A DNA stretch of 64,000 nucleotides, from positions 806,001-870,000 of the forward strand of contig NC_091976.1 in assembly GCF_036711975.1 (NCBI RefSeq), read 5' to 3'. A program made the translations under genes and the position numbers. Origin of the DNA: Onthophagus taurus. Taxonomy: Eukaryota > Arthropoda > Insecta > Coleoptera > Scarabaeidae. Shown here piece after piece: positions 1-9,729 of the stretch (position 1 is the stretch's first letter; the number at the start of each line of letters is the position of its first letter). The notes below the pieces were generated by a model. It made no database searches. It worked only from the letters and a program-made list of their open reading frames with translations, and was not told the origin of the DNA.

Positions 1-1
1 A

Positions 2-505
2 AATCATAGGAAATTTGTTGATGACAATCTTAAAATTTGTGTAAATAATCAAGAACTACAAGACGTACGTACTGTGAAAAATTTGGGTTTGTTAATAGAT
101 GATGATTTAAAATTTAATTCACATATAAACAAGTTACTACAGAAATCATATTGCGTATTAAAATCCCTTTATCCATATCGGCATGTATTAAATGAGAACA
201 GTAAAAGATTACTGACTGATTCTTTGATTTTATCCAATTTTAATCATTGTGACTCGGTCTATGGTGCTTGCATAACTGGGGACAATCGAAGGCGGGTGCA
301 GTATGTCCAAAATGGGTGCTTAAGACTAATTTATGGAATTCGAAAGTACTGCAGAATTTCACATAAGTTAAAAGAATGTGGGTGGCTAAATATGTATAAC
401 AGAATCATTTTTCACAGGGGAGTAGTTTATTTTAAAATTTTAAATAAAAAAACACCTGTTTATCTGAGCAAGAAGATATCGTATCATAATTTTGTCGGCT
501 TCTAA
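2..505 (+). pseudogene. Non-LTR retrotransposon reverse transcriptase, C-terminal fragment
   Basis: An open frame enters from the left edge of the window and runs to a stop at 503-505. It reads like the thumb and C-terminal part of a non-LTR reverse transcriptase: 'KNLGLLIDDDLKFNSHI' followed by 'RVQYVQNGCLRLIYGIRK' and 'RISHKLKECGWLN'. The same order of blocks is found on the minus strand at 47435-48349 (there 'RVQRVQNACMRYIFRIKK' and 'RISHKLKELTWLN'), so the two come from one family. The catalytic YADD box would lie left of the window. The fragment stops about 10 bp from a broken methyltransferase exon and may be what interrupted it. Confidence 0.8.
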
Positions 506-514
506 ATCATATTT

Positions 515-760
515 CTACATAACAACAATTGCTGATGTGGAAATATCGCTACCAGTTAAGTGATGAAGGTGGTCCTTAACGATGGGGTAATCAACATGTT
601 TGGTAATACATCCATTTGCACAGCCGACCTCTAAAATATCTTCCGATTTCGTCCAATTAAATAATTTTTCACATTTTGTTAGGAATTCGTTTGAGTAGAC
701 GACCGTGTTGTAATTGTTATCAAAAAATAAAACGGAATCGTACATCTTTGTCACATGCAA
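515..760 (-). pseudogene. JHAMT-like methyltransferase, broken first exon
   Basis: A minus-strand frame of about 76-81 codons (ATG at 745-743, or an upstream one at 760-758) matches the first exon of the intact JHAMT-like gene that starts at 1076: 'MYDSVLFFD', 'KLFNWTKSEDILEVGCANG' (SAM-binding motif I) and 'LTGSDIS' (the acidic post-I loop). It ends at a stop where exon 1 of the neighbour continues for another 45 codons, and a retrotransposon fragment starts right there. The rest could lie beyond the window's left edge if the retrotransposon is an insertion. It is a head-to-head duplicate of the intact gene, about 300 bp apart. I infer a pseudogene. Confidence 0.7.
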
Positions 761-1075
761 TTATATTGTGTAATTCATATCGAACAAAATATTTCATTTA
801 TGTCACTTTTGTGTTATTTCATACATTGATTATTCTCCCATAATAACACTCTTAGTGGAAAAACTGATTATACAAGACAATTTAAATAATTAATACCTGA
901 ACAAGTTATTCCCTATTTAAAAAAAAATTGTTATAATACATGAATAATTCAAAAATGCATCTAATTTAAAGGATTACGACATAATTGCATTATCTTTGAA
1001 TCTCTTGCTATATAAACACCTTCGTATTCAGTTTAAACACTTAAATTGTTAAAGCATTGCAGAACAAAAGAAAAA
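761..1075. promoter_or_regulatory. Divergent intergenic region between two JHAMT-like genes, with TATA and initiator
   Basis: The 315 bp between the divergent methyltransferase genes are AT-rich and hold no ORF. On the plus strand a TATATAAA box (1009-1016) is followed by an arthropod-type initiator TCAGT (1028-1032) about 45 bp before the ATG at 1076. The TATA-to-initiator spacing is slightly short, so exact start-site use is uncertain. Confidence 0.45.
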
Positions 1076-2016
1076 ATGTATAACTCTGTGTTGTTCTCAG
1101 ATAGCATCTGTCATTCAAGTAATCACGCAAAAAAGTTTCTAACATGCTACAAACATTTATTTAATTGGAGTAACTCTGAAAATGTCTTGGAAATTGGGTG
1201 TTCAGATGGACGTATTACAATAAATGTTTTATATCCATTCGTTGAAAAGCATCTTAATAAATTAGTTGGAGGTGATATTTGCGAAAAAGCTATCGCACTT
1301 GCAACCAAAGCGAATTGTATTCCAAAGGTATCGTTTCAAAAATTAGACATACTCAATAACGATGAATGTAAAAATCATTCTGATGGGTATAATAAAATAT
1401 ATTCTTTTTATTGTTTTCATTTAATACACGAATCAGATATGTAAGTATTTTTTATATCGTTTTATTTTCTTTGAATTACTTAGTTACAATAAATTAATTT
1501 AAGATGGGCAAATAACGTCTTTAAAATGTTAAAACCCAACGGACAATTATTTGTTTCGATTGTTGCAAGTTTTCCAAATTTCATCAACAAATGTCAACTT
1601 GCTCAGCAAAGGGAATTTTGGAAACCTTGGTCCAAATATATTCAAAATTTACCATGTTATTTTGTAGATTATGGTCCAAAACCAACAGAAACAGTAACTA
1701 ATATTCTGAGAAAAGCTGGGTTTCTTATCAACAAAATTGATTTGCATACGGTTACGTTTCCATACAAAAATAAAGAAGATATAAGAAGTAAGTAGATTTG
1801 TAATGAAGGTTAACATTGGTTTTATAACAATTTTTTACAGATGTGTTTATAAGCGCTAACCCTTTCTTAAAATATATCCCAGATGAAATGCAAGAAACCT
1901 ATCTGGATGATTATACGAGTAAACTTTTACAAGAACTAAGCTTTGAAAATGGAATATATTCGTTTCGATTTGATATAATTACGGTATTAGCTACAAAAAA
2001 TGGTTTGAGTGTTTAA
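1076..2016 (+). CDS. Juvenile hormone acid methyltransferase-like protein (3 exons)
   Basis: Exons 1076-1440, 1504-1787 and 1841-2016 join in frame across two small GT-AG introns (donors gtaagtatt and gtaagtaga) to give 274 residues, the normal size for the JHAMT family. It is a class I SAM-dependent methyltransferase: motif I VLEIGCSDG at residues 37-45, the acidic loop GGDIC near 65-69, and 'MLKPNGQLFVSI' (motif III/strand 5) at the start of exon 2. JHAMT methylates farnesoic or JH acids in the corpora allata, but insects carry several divergent paralogues of unknown substrate. This one is far from the enzyme consensus in its N-terminus, so I call family membership only. I chose the ATG at 1076 because the frame upstream has only a TTG. 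The stop overlaps an AATAAA at 2015-2020, and a Penelope-like element is inserted about 50 bp downstream. Confidence 0.8.
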
Positions 2017-2130
2017 TAAAAACAGCTGTTAAATACTATGAAAAACAGTCGGATCTTTTATTTTAACATAAGATATAATAAAATAATATTGTGTTTTAAC
2101 TTCAGTTTCTCGCGTTTATTTTTAAATTTC

Positions 2131-2174
2131 CTCGGTACCGGTTTCGACGCTATATTAGGTCATCATAAGCCGAA
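2131..2174 (-). ncRNA. Degenerate hammerhead-like motif in the Penelope 1 left arm
   Basis: Inverted copy of the motif at 4605-4648, same strand as the reverse transcriptase. All stems are kept, but the invariant core G of CTGATGA is T here (position 2167), a change expected to abolish cleavage. Confidence 0.5.
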
Positions 2175-2506
2175 TCTACAAAACAATTGAATTACAAAAA
2201 ATCTTGTATGAATGAGAATAATTAACTATATATAAAATAATATAAAATCTTATAAAATATAATTTTTTTACAAACTTACGGTTAAAAATAAAGACTAAAT
2301 TAAAATTGGAAACATCTGTTTAGTCATTAGAGATAAAATTTCACACGTAACTAACAATTTAAAATTATTTTCACGAAAAGGATAACACTTGACATGAGAC
2401 ATGAAACACAAATCAAGGACTCAATACAATAATACAAGTTGTGAAATGCACTTTTTAAAAAACGGGTTTGAGAAAAAAGGAACATTAAATTTAACAATTC
2501 GCCGTT

Positions 2507-4393
2507 TCAGAAATCTTTTAAACATTTAAATAGGCTTGTAAAATTAAGATCTATTTGATCGTTAAGGAGGGTGTATTTTTTCTTTTTATATTTATTAATT
2601 TCATAAGCCTCTAAAAGGTCTAATTTAAAACCTTTGCTGCATTTGTGTAGAAGTTTAACATTACTATATTCTATATTGTGACCTGTTTCGTTTCTGTGTT
2701 TATAAATGTTAGAATTACTTTTATTTTTATGTTCGGTTATTCTACATTCCAACTTTCGGCCTGTTTGTCCTATGTAAATGTTATCGCAATTAAAACAATT
2801 AATCAAATAAATACCACTTTCATTATTTATGTTATAACTATTTAGATGGTAATTAGATAGTAATTTATTTAGAGTAGTGTGATTGGAAAATGCTAGATTA
2901 ATGTTATATTTCAAAAATATTTTTTTAGCTGCAGCTGTAATAGAGTTAAAGGGTATAGGTTTATGAATATTGGAATTTTGAATCTTAGAAAACAAAGGAT
3001 CTTGTTTTAATTTAACTTGATGTATTATTTTATTAATTATATTTGTAGGAAATTTGATATTTTTCGCCAATTCAAAAATGTAATTAAGTTCAGAGATCTT
3101 ATTTTCTTGCGAAAGAGGGTAATTAAAAATTCTTTCAATGAAAAATCGGAAGCTAGACAATTTTTGCGATATGGGATGATTCGAGTCGTATGGGATTATT
3201 GTGGCTATAGAAAAGTTTTTCCTATAAATGTTAAAATTAATCTTATTTTCTATATTAGTAAGTGTTAGATCTAAAAAATTTAAAACGTGATTATTTTCTA
3301 TTTCGATGGTAAACTGTAATTTATTATTATTATTATACAAGGTGCTAAGATTTCCTTCCCATATGCAAAAAATATCATCCACATATCTTATCCATTTAAT
3401 TATATGTTTTCTGAAAGGATTCTGTTTTGTCATAATATAATTATTTTCATAATAGTTCAAGAATATATCTGCCAGAATGCCGGATAATGGCATACCCATG
3501 GGTAAACCGTCAGAAACTTTATAAATTTTGTCATTGAAGTTACAGTAATTTTGGGTGGCAATGTGTTTCAGGATTTTATTGAAATCATTAATGTTTGTGT
3601 CATCATCATAATGATCTTTGAACATTTTATTAGTGAGATCCAAGGCGAAATCGATGGGAATGTTTGAGTAAAGGTTTACTATATCAAACGAGATTAGTAC
3701 TCTATTATTAAGTTCCACACCCTCTACTTCCTTTACAAATTGCAATGAATTTAATATAGAATAATTTGGTTTAAAATTGATTTCTTTGAACATTTTTAAC
3801 ATGAAATATGCTAGTTTATATGTAGGTGAGTTATTATAGGAAGTTATTGGTCGTATTGGTATATTTTGTTTATGAAGCTTAGGTAAAGCATACAGTTTTG
3901 GGATAGTTGGGTTCATATGTATAAAAAGAATGCTGAAAAAATTTGATTGGACTATCTTACTGTTAATATTTATATGTGGCGAGTACTTAATCAATGTGTC
4001 CCTACTTTTATTAATAATTTCTCTGGTTTTACGAATAACTGTTTCCAAAGGGTTCCGCTCAAGTTCAACATAGTTATTTTCTTTCATGAATTGGTCAGTT
4101 TTTTCTATATATTCATCTTTACTTAATATAACAATGCCTGCGCCTTTATCGGCTTTAACATATATTGCATTATTTTCTTTTAGTTTGTTTTTAATAGATT
4201 TTATATCTTTTCAGTGTTGAGCATGAGAGAAATCTTTATTTTTACTTTTTAATCTCTTTTCGGTTTTTTTGATATAGGGAATGAGATCGTTTTTTATATT
4301 ATTATATTCAGGATTATTCTTAATAATATTATCAAATTCTATTGTAGCGTTTGGTAAATTAGTTTTCGGATTTAGTGAAAATTTATAACGAAA
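2507..4393 (-). pseudogene. Penelope-like reverse transcriptase and GIY-YIG endonuclease, 5'-truncated
   Basis: The open part (2507-4087) gives 526 residues: RT blocks 'PKLYALPKLHKQNIPIRPI', 'VLISFDIVNLYSNIP' and 'GLPMGMPLSGILADIFL', then the catalytic 'IRYVDDIF', and C-terminally the GIY-YIG nuclease ('GIYLINCFNCDNIYIGQTGR'). Coding similarity continues upstream in the same frame through 'YVKADKGAGIVIL' to about 4393, interrupted by one TGA (TCA at 4211-4213 on the plus strand), where the related copy near 29.2 kb has Trp. The N-terminal ~110 residues seen in that copy are absent, replaced by the inverted repeat. It reverse transcribes at a nicked target in the nucleus when functional; this copy is dead. 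Confidence 0.9.
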
Positions 4394-4604
4394 GGATCCT
4401 TTTCGTGAAAATAATTTTAAATTGTTAGTTACGTGTGAAATTTTATCTCTAATGACTAAACAGATGTTTCCAATTTTAATTTAGTCTTTATTTTTGACCG
4501 TAAGTTTGTAAAAAAATTATATTTTATAAGATTTTATATTATTTTATATATAGTTAATTATTCTCATTCATACAAGATTTTTTGTAATTCAATTGTTTTG
4601 TAGA

Positions 4605-4648
4605 TTCGGCTGATGATGACCTAATATAGCGTCGAAACCGGTACCGAG
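4605..4648 (+). ncRNA. Hammerhead-ribozyme-like fold in the Penelope 1 right arm
   Basis: Core CTGATGA (4610-4616), stem II GAC/GTC (4618-4620 with 4631-4633), GAAA (4634-4637), palindromic stem III CCGG (4638-4641), cleavage dinucleotide TA (4642-4643), stem I TTCGG/CCGAG (4605-4609 with 4644-4648). Penelope-like elements are known to carry hammerheads with very short stem III that can pair as dimers. A caveat is one extra U between the core and stem II, also present in the second element. The copy in the left arm (minus strand, 2131-2174) has CTTATGA in place of CTGATGA and is expected to be inactive. Confidence 0.6.
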
Positions 4649-4880
4649 GAAATTTAAAAATAAACGCGAGAAACTGAAGTTAAAACACAATATTGTTTTA
4701 TTATATCTTATATTTATTAATCTCGCAACATGGATTCTAATAATATAATTTTATTTTAACGTTCGTTACAAATTTATAATTTACAATTAACAATGGTAGT
4801 TAACCAACAAGTAACTTCACTCGAAGTAATACTAACCTAAAACTTATTACATTCAATAAAATCAGATAAAATCGATAATA

Positions 4881-6237
4881 CAGGATGGTCCATTTAACGT
4901 GAGATAAGCGATTATCTCTAAAACGGGTCATTTTACATAAAAATAAACCAAATGAAAGTTGTTCTGTGCGAAGGGGGAAATCATATGACGATAACATTTT
5001 TTGATCTTGACCTTATTTTCAAGGTTATAATATGAAGGTCACGACCAATTTTTTAAATGGCAGCCTATATATTTTATTGTTAAATCTGAAGCTGTAGATA
5101 AAAGTAAAGTAATTAAAAAAAAAATAAAAAAAATGTATTGTGTGGTTTTGCCAGTACAACGGCAAAACATCTTTTGAAAAAAATTGAAACTTTTTCAGAA
5201 ACAATTAACTAACGTTTATAATCTAGCAAGAACAAATAAGATTTATGAATTTTTAAACATTTTCCTACCCGCTTCGATACATTGTTTTTAGTTCTTAATT
5301 CTTAGAATACTATTTAAGTGAATACATGTGTAATACATCGGGTGACCTGGCTCGTCGGAAATACCTTTGCAAAGAGGTCTAAAAGGTTCCCCGCCTTTGT
5401 CAATTTGATGATAGAATTACGCATAAAAAACAAGCGTTCGTGAAACTGCTTATGTCGGCATTTTCAGAATATCGCTTTCAGAGACTTAATTGGTTGAATT
5501 GTTTTAAAATGTAGGTAAACCTAAATTTGCATAAAAACTGCTTGGCAACAAATTCTGAATTCATTCCATCGTTTTATATTAAAGCAAAGTGTTTAAACTA
5601 AGACATTAAATCATGGATACTCTAAGTGTGGCAGGAAAAGTCAAAATGATTTTTATTTATGGAGAAAGTGGCAGAAAAATTGCTGATATCGAGAATGTTT
5701 TCCTGATCGAAATACCCGACGACAATTTCTTTGGTAATATGCTATTCTCGGATGAGTCTACTTTTACAAACAAAGGACAAGTCAATAGACATAACGAAAG
5801 TATGAATTTTTTTAAATAACGCGTTTTTTACAGAAAAAAAAGACAATAATATTTTTTAGGAAATGAAAAATGGCAAGTTTATACTATTTTGAAATCTTGA
5901 CTAAACAGGCCATCTTTTAAAACAACTTTCCAAGGGAGAAATCGTGTGTCAAACTTAATAGACATAAATTCTTTCAACCGTAACGCAATCAACTAATTTT
6001 TTTTTTTGCAACACTAACGACTTTTGTTGTTTGATTTGTAATTGCTATAAATAGCATGGGTCATAAGGAATACATTATTAAAATAATCACAACTAAATTG
6101 TGAACATTTCTGACCGTGGTACCTAAAGATTACCACTTAATTAAGAGACATGCAATTTTTTTCTTATTTTTACCAGAACAGATGTGGGTTGGCCTCTCAC
6201 CCGGTGTCCACTTGACGTAGAGTTTCGGGACAACCTG
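4881..6237 (+). mobile_element. Mariner-type element remnant
   Basis: The left end reads TA then CAGGATGGTCC at 4881; the right end is GGGACAACCTG at 6237 followed by TA. The ends resemble other mariner-type ends in this window, and the subterminal TTTTTTAAATGG-type motif occurs at about 5050. In the middle lies a short transposase relic (5613-5819). The two ends match only over the first bases, so the boundaries are tentative. The remaining sequence is AT-rich without other ORFs. Confidence 0.45.
5613..5819 (+). pseudogene. Mariner-type transposase relic
   Basis: A 68-codon frame begins with an N-terminal helix-turn-helix-like stretch ('VAGKVKMIFIYGESGRKIA') and jumps to the first catalytic block 'GNMLFSDESTFTNKGQVN', which matches 'KILFTDESTFSKDGIIN' of the transposase at 10282-11436. 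About 120 residues are deleted between the two parts and everything after the first Asp is missing. Confidence 0.65.
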
Positions 6238-6389
6238 TATATACTGTAATATCCCCGTTATCACATCATAATAACAATTTATCTTACAAATGTTAGCCCT
6301 TTATACTCTTTAAATTGTTGTGCAATAAAGTTTTAGTTGCTTATAAGTATAACAGTCTATTATTCTTTTCCTTTACCCACTTACTCCTT

Positions 6390-6545
6390 CCCGTGATACT
6401 GATACACCAACCCCGTGGACAACGTATACTAATCCTTCATAACCAGCTCAATCCCTATCCTATCTAAAACCCTTCTACCTTCCTCTCTCCTAGTCTTCCA
6501 AACCCCCTCCCTACATTGCACCCTTCTGGGTTCGGCACACTCCCA
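6390..6545 (-). pseudogene. Non-LTR retrotransposon C-terminus, distal half
   Basis: Minus-strand translation reads 'HILWECAEPRRVQCREGVW', the end of a C-terminal Cys/His motif of non-LTR reverse transcriptases (EH-I-x-x-E/D-C-P). The preceding part of the motif is found at 7576-7800. The jockey-type fragment between them splits the element. GC content is higher than the surroundings. Confidence 0.6.
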
Positions 6546-7575
6546 TAAAATATGTCGGAGCGTATCCTCCCTCTCGCCACATTGATCGCGTCCTACCTTG
6601 ACGGTAGAAAGGCGCGCATCAAATTGAAAGGTACGCGTTCGAGAGAGCGAATCCTAACTGCAGGCGTCCCTCAGGGGTCGTTGCTTTCACCGATACTCTT
6701 TTGTATCTTTGTAAGCGACCTACCCCGTTCTGAGGGCACTCAGTTAGCGATGTACGCCGACGATGTGTGCATCTACTGCAGATCTTGGTCCCCCGAGGTC
6801 GCCGCTCGTAGACTGCAGGCAGCATCGGACGAACTGCTAGACTACTTCGCAAAGTGGCGGGTCAAAATCAACGCTGATAAAAGTACCGCAGTACTTTTTA
6901 CTCGTCGTAGAAAGAGACCTCCCGATGCGATGGTACTGCAAGGGGACGAGCTCCCCTGGCGTTCTGAAGCCAAGTATTTGGGTGCCATTCTGGACTCTAA
7001 ACTAACTTGGAAAAGTCACATCGAGTCGATGGCGAACCGGGCGAAAGCAGCTCTGGTTAATCTGTACGCTCTGATAAATCGCCGAAGTAAGTTGGATCCT
7101 CTACGGAAGATTCGACTCTACAAAGCGGTTATCAGACCTACGATGACTTACGCCTCTTCCGTCTGGGGTTACGCCGCGCACTCGCACGTGCAAAAACTCC
7201 AAGTTGTTCAGAACAAGGTCCTAAGGATGGCATTTGATGCACCTTGGTTTGTCAGTAATGCGACACTGCACAATGATTCCCAGATGGCGACCATCGAGGA
7301 GTTCATTCGTGACAAGGCCAGTACCGAGTTTACGCGGCTCGAAAACCACCCCAATCCGCTCCTAGCGGGATTAACGGATTACGACGTTGAACACCTTCGC
7401 CATAAACGGCCAAGGCTGCTTCTCGTCTGACGATCCAGGAGTCCGACTGTCCTTCCCAATTCCACTTTCGATGTCACTATTAATTAGTGAAAATTTTGTA
7501 ATATATTTTCCGTTTGTTTTAGGTCCGATGAAGAGGGTTAGGGAAGAAATTCCAGGTACCTCAAGAGACCCGTCA
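6546..7575 (+). pseudogene. Jockey-type reverse transcriptase fragment
   Basis: The open frame 6552-7430 (292 residues) starts inside the RT domain: 'AGVPQGSLLSPILFCIF', the catalytic 'LAMYADDVCIYC', 'KYLGAILDSKLTWKSHI' and the C-terminal 'LYKAVIRPTMTYASSVWG' with 'QVVQNKVLRMAFDAPWFV'. This order is that of jockey-clade ORF2. The endonuclease and N-terminal RT are missing, as in 5'-truncated copies. About 145 bp of non-coding 3' sequence follow, with no poly(A). It lies inside a minus-strand non-LTR element. It is much more GC-rich than its neighbourhood. Confidence 0.85.
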
Positions 7576-7800
7576 TGTTCACCGTTCACCTCTCGCCACA
7601 CACGCATAACTCATTCACATCCTTTAAATCAAACCTCTTCAGATGTGTAACTATTAAACGGACCCTGCCCGCTCAGTAGCTGAATGCCCTTTGCTGACAT
7701 GGTCGTTTTACCCATCCATTCATTCTCCAAAAATCCATAGACGTTTCTATCCTCGACGCCTTCCACAGCTCCCTTCATTCCTCCCTTAGATTCTCCCGTT
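7576..7800 (-). pseudogene. Non-LTR retrotransposon C-terminus, proximal half
   Basis: Minus-strand reading gives 'KGIQLLSGQGPFNSY' and, after a frameshift, 'ELCVCGER' and 'VNGEH', the start of the zinc-knuckle-like C-terminus whose continuation ('HILWEC') is at 6390-6545. The two halves are separated by the jockey-type fragment. Several frameshifts show it is old. Confidence 0.55.
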
Positions 7801-7867
7801 GTTCCCTCTTATATAGACCACTATACCCATACTAATTCAATCATTAAAATTAAATTATTACGAAAAG

Positions 7868-9700
7868 TTGGCATTGCAGGTTAATAAAAACGGGGGAAAG
7901 ATGTGGAAGTTGTCCGAATCTATATTAAACAAGGAAAAACGTTGTGAGTCACCTGCACAATTAACTGTGTCTGGTCAAAAGCTTTTGGCTGATAGTGATA
8001 TTGCCAATGCACTCAATGACCATTTTCTCAATGTACACAACATTAATACTATGGTTCAAACCTATCCAGAATTCGATATCACATCAATTGTTCCGCGTAA
8101 CAGCCACTCGTTTTTTATTACTCCAACATCTAAGAACGAAGTAGAAAGGGTAATCAATAACTTAAAAAATAAGTTAAGTTCTGGGCATGATACTCTGAGC
8201 GCAACCGTTTTAAAAAAGATAGCACATGTTTCTGAACCACTTAGTATTGTTTATAACAGGATAATAGATGAGGGGCACTTTCCTCGTAGTATTAAAAAAT
8301 CAGTTGTCAAACCTTTATTTAAAAACGCAGAGGATATAAACAATTATCGTCCGATCTCACTCATTACCAGCTTCGCAAAAATTTTAGAGAAAATAATTTA
8401 CGTGAGGTTAAATGACTTTTTAGAGAAGCATAAAATTTTATCTGATTTTCAATTTGGTTTTAGAAAGGGGAGGGGTGCCTCTGATGCTATAGCCGAGCTA
8501 ACAGTGATGATCTACGAATCATTAGATAATTCTAAGCATGCTATGGCAATATTTTTAGACTTAAGAAAGGCATTTGATTCTGTGGATCATGCTCTATTAC
8601 TTGACAAATTGGAGCACTACGGTGTGAGGGGGTTACCCCTCAAGCTGTTCCAATCTTACCTGCGAGAACGAGAACAGGTGGTTCAGATAAATTCTATGAA
8701 GAGTTCTCCATTAGAAATGTCTTGCGGAGTACCACAAGGCACAGTCCTCGGACCCATTTTATTTCTGCTGTACATAAATGATTTGTTGGCGTTACCTTTA
8801 TAGGGGAAAATGGTTTCTTTTGCGGATGATACTGCATTTTACTTTGATGGAACGGACTGGGGGCAGGTGGAACGAGCGGGTGTGGTTGATATGATTAAGA
8901 TTTCGCGTTGGCTTTACACAAATCGTTTGACTATGAACTACGAGAAAACTCATTTTCTAACTTTTTCTACCTATCAAAACACACAACCAACAAATATAGA
9001 ATACCTTACAATACATGACGCTACCTGTACCTGCTCGTCTCCGACCTGTAGGTGTCCAAAAATATCTAAAACCTATTCAGTAAAGTATCTTGGCGTAATA
9101 ATGGACCAATTCATGAGATGGGATAAACATGTGACCAGTACATGTAAACGATTAAGATCAGTACTATTTCTATTAAAAAAATTAGCACCACATGTCACTC
9201 CATCTTTTCTAAGAACTTATTATTATGCAATGGCGGAATCTGTTATCCGTTACGGTCTTATTGCATGGGGTGGGACTGCGAATATTCATTTAGAAAAAAT
9301 TATAGTCATGCAGAAGTTGATAGTAAAAGCCATGCTAAGTGTACCTAAAAATTATCCCACTGAGACAGTTTACCAGGCTTCACAACTGCTATCTGTTCCT
9401 CTATTATATATAAGTCTTGTCTTGGTTAGGATATTTGGCGGTAAAGAGTTGCTGAGCGATATGGATCATGCACAGAATACTAGATTTAAAAATTACATGT
9501 CTGTGCGGTTGACTCGTGTGCGTAAAACAGTCGGACAGCGATCCTTTAGGTATTTTTCCCCTAAAATATATAATAAGTTTATGAGATATGCACTTGAAAA
9601 TGGTTTGTCATTGGGTCCAACCAACCTTAAATCTTCAATCAGAGCATGGCTTCAAACTATTAAGGGCACAAACCTCTCAGCCATTTTGGATTTAACTTGA
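7868..9700 (+). pseudogene. Non-LTR reverse transcriptase with one in-frame stop
   Basis: Two frames, 7868-8803 and 8804-9700, are the same reading frame separated only by a TAG at 8801-8803. Blocks in order: 'NYRPISLITSFAKILEKI', 'GFRKGRGASDAI', 'IFLDLRKAFDSVDH', 'CGVPQGTVLGPILFLLYIN', then after the stop the catalytic 'VSFADDTAFYF', 'VKYLGVIMDQFMRWDKHV' and 'GLIAWGG'. Total about 610 residues; the endonuclease is missing. The clade (CR1- or jockey-like) cannot be fixed by eye. The 3' end abuts the mariner-type element at 9730. Only one lesion is visible, so this copy is fairly young. Confidence 0.85.
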
Positions 9701-9729
9701 TTTGAGTGATTTTTTGTTTTCCATATATA

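Larger units (their letters stand above)
2068..4748 (-). mobile_element. Penelope-like element 1 with inverted terminal repeats
   Basis: A 2681-bp element bounded by a perfect 12-bp target duplication TTTTATTTTAAC (2056-2067 and 4749-4760). It encodes a reverse transcriptase with GIY-YIG endonuclease on the minus strand. The ends are inverted copies of one ~316-bp sequence: 2068-2383 and 4395-4711, nearly identical. The right arm runs 37 bp further and ends with the start of a Penelope ORF on the plus strand (ATG at 4730). Such LTR-like ends, direct or inverted, and 5' truncation are typical of Penelope elements. The insertion lies just past the JHAMT-like gene. Confidence 0.9.

Noticed and set aside
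1046-1075. Extended N-terminus of the JHAMT-like protein from a TTG
   Set aside because: Non-ATG start with no support; the ATG at 1076 matches the start of the broken paralogue (MYDS/MYNS).
3017-3268. Plus-strand 83-codon frame
   Set aside because: Antisense shadow of the Penelope reverse transcriptase.
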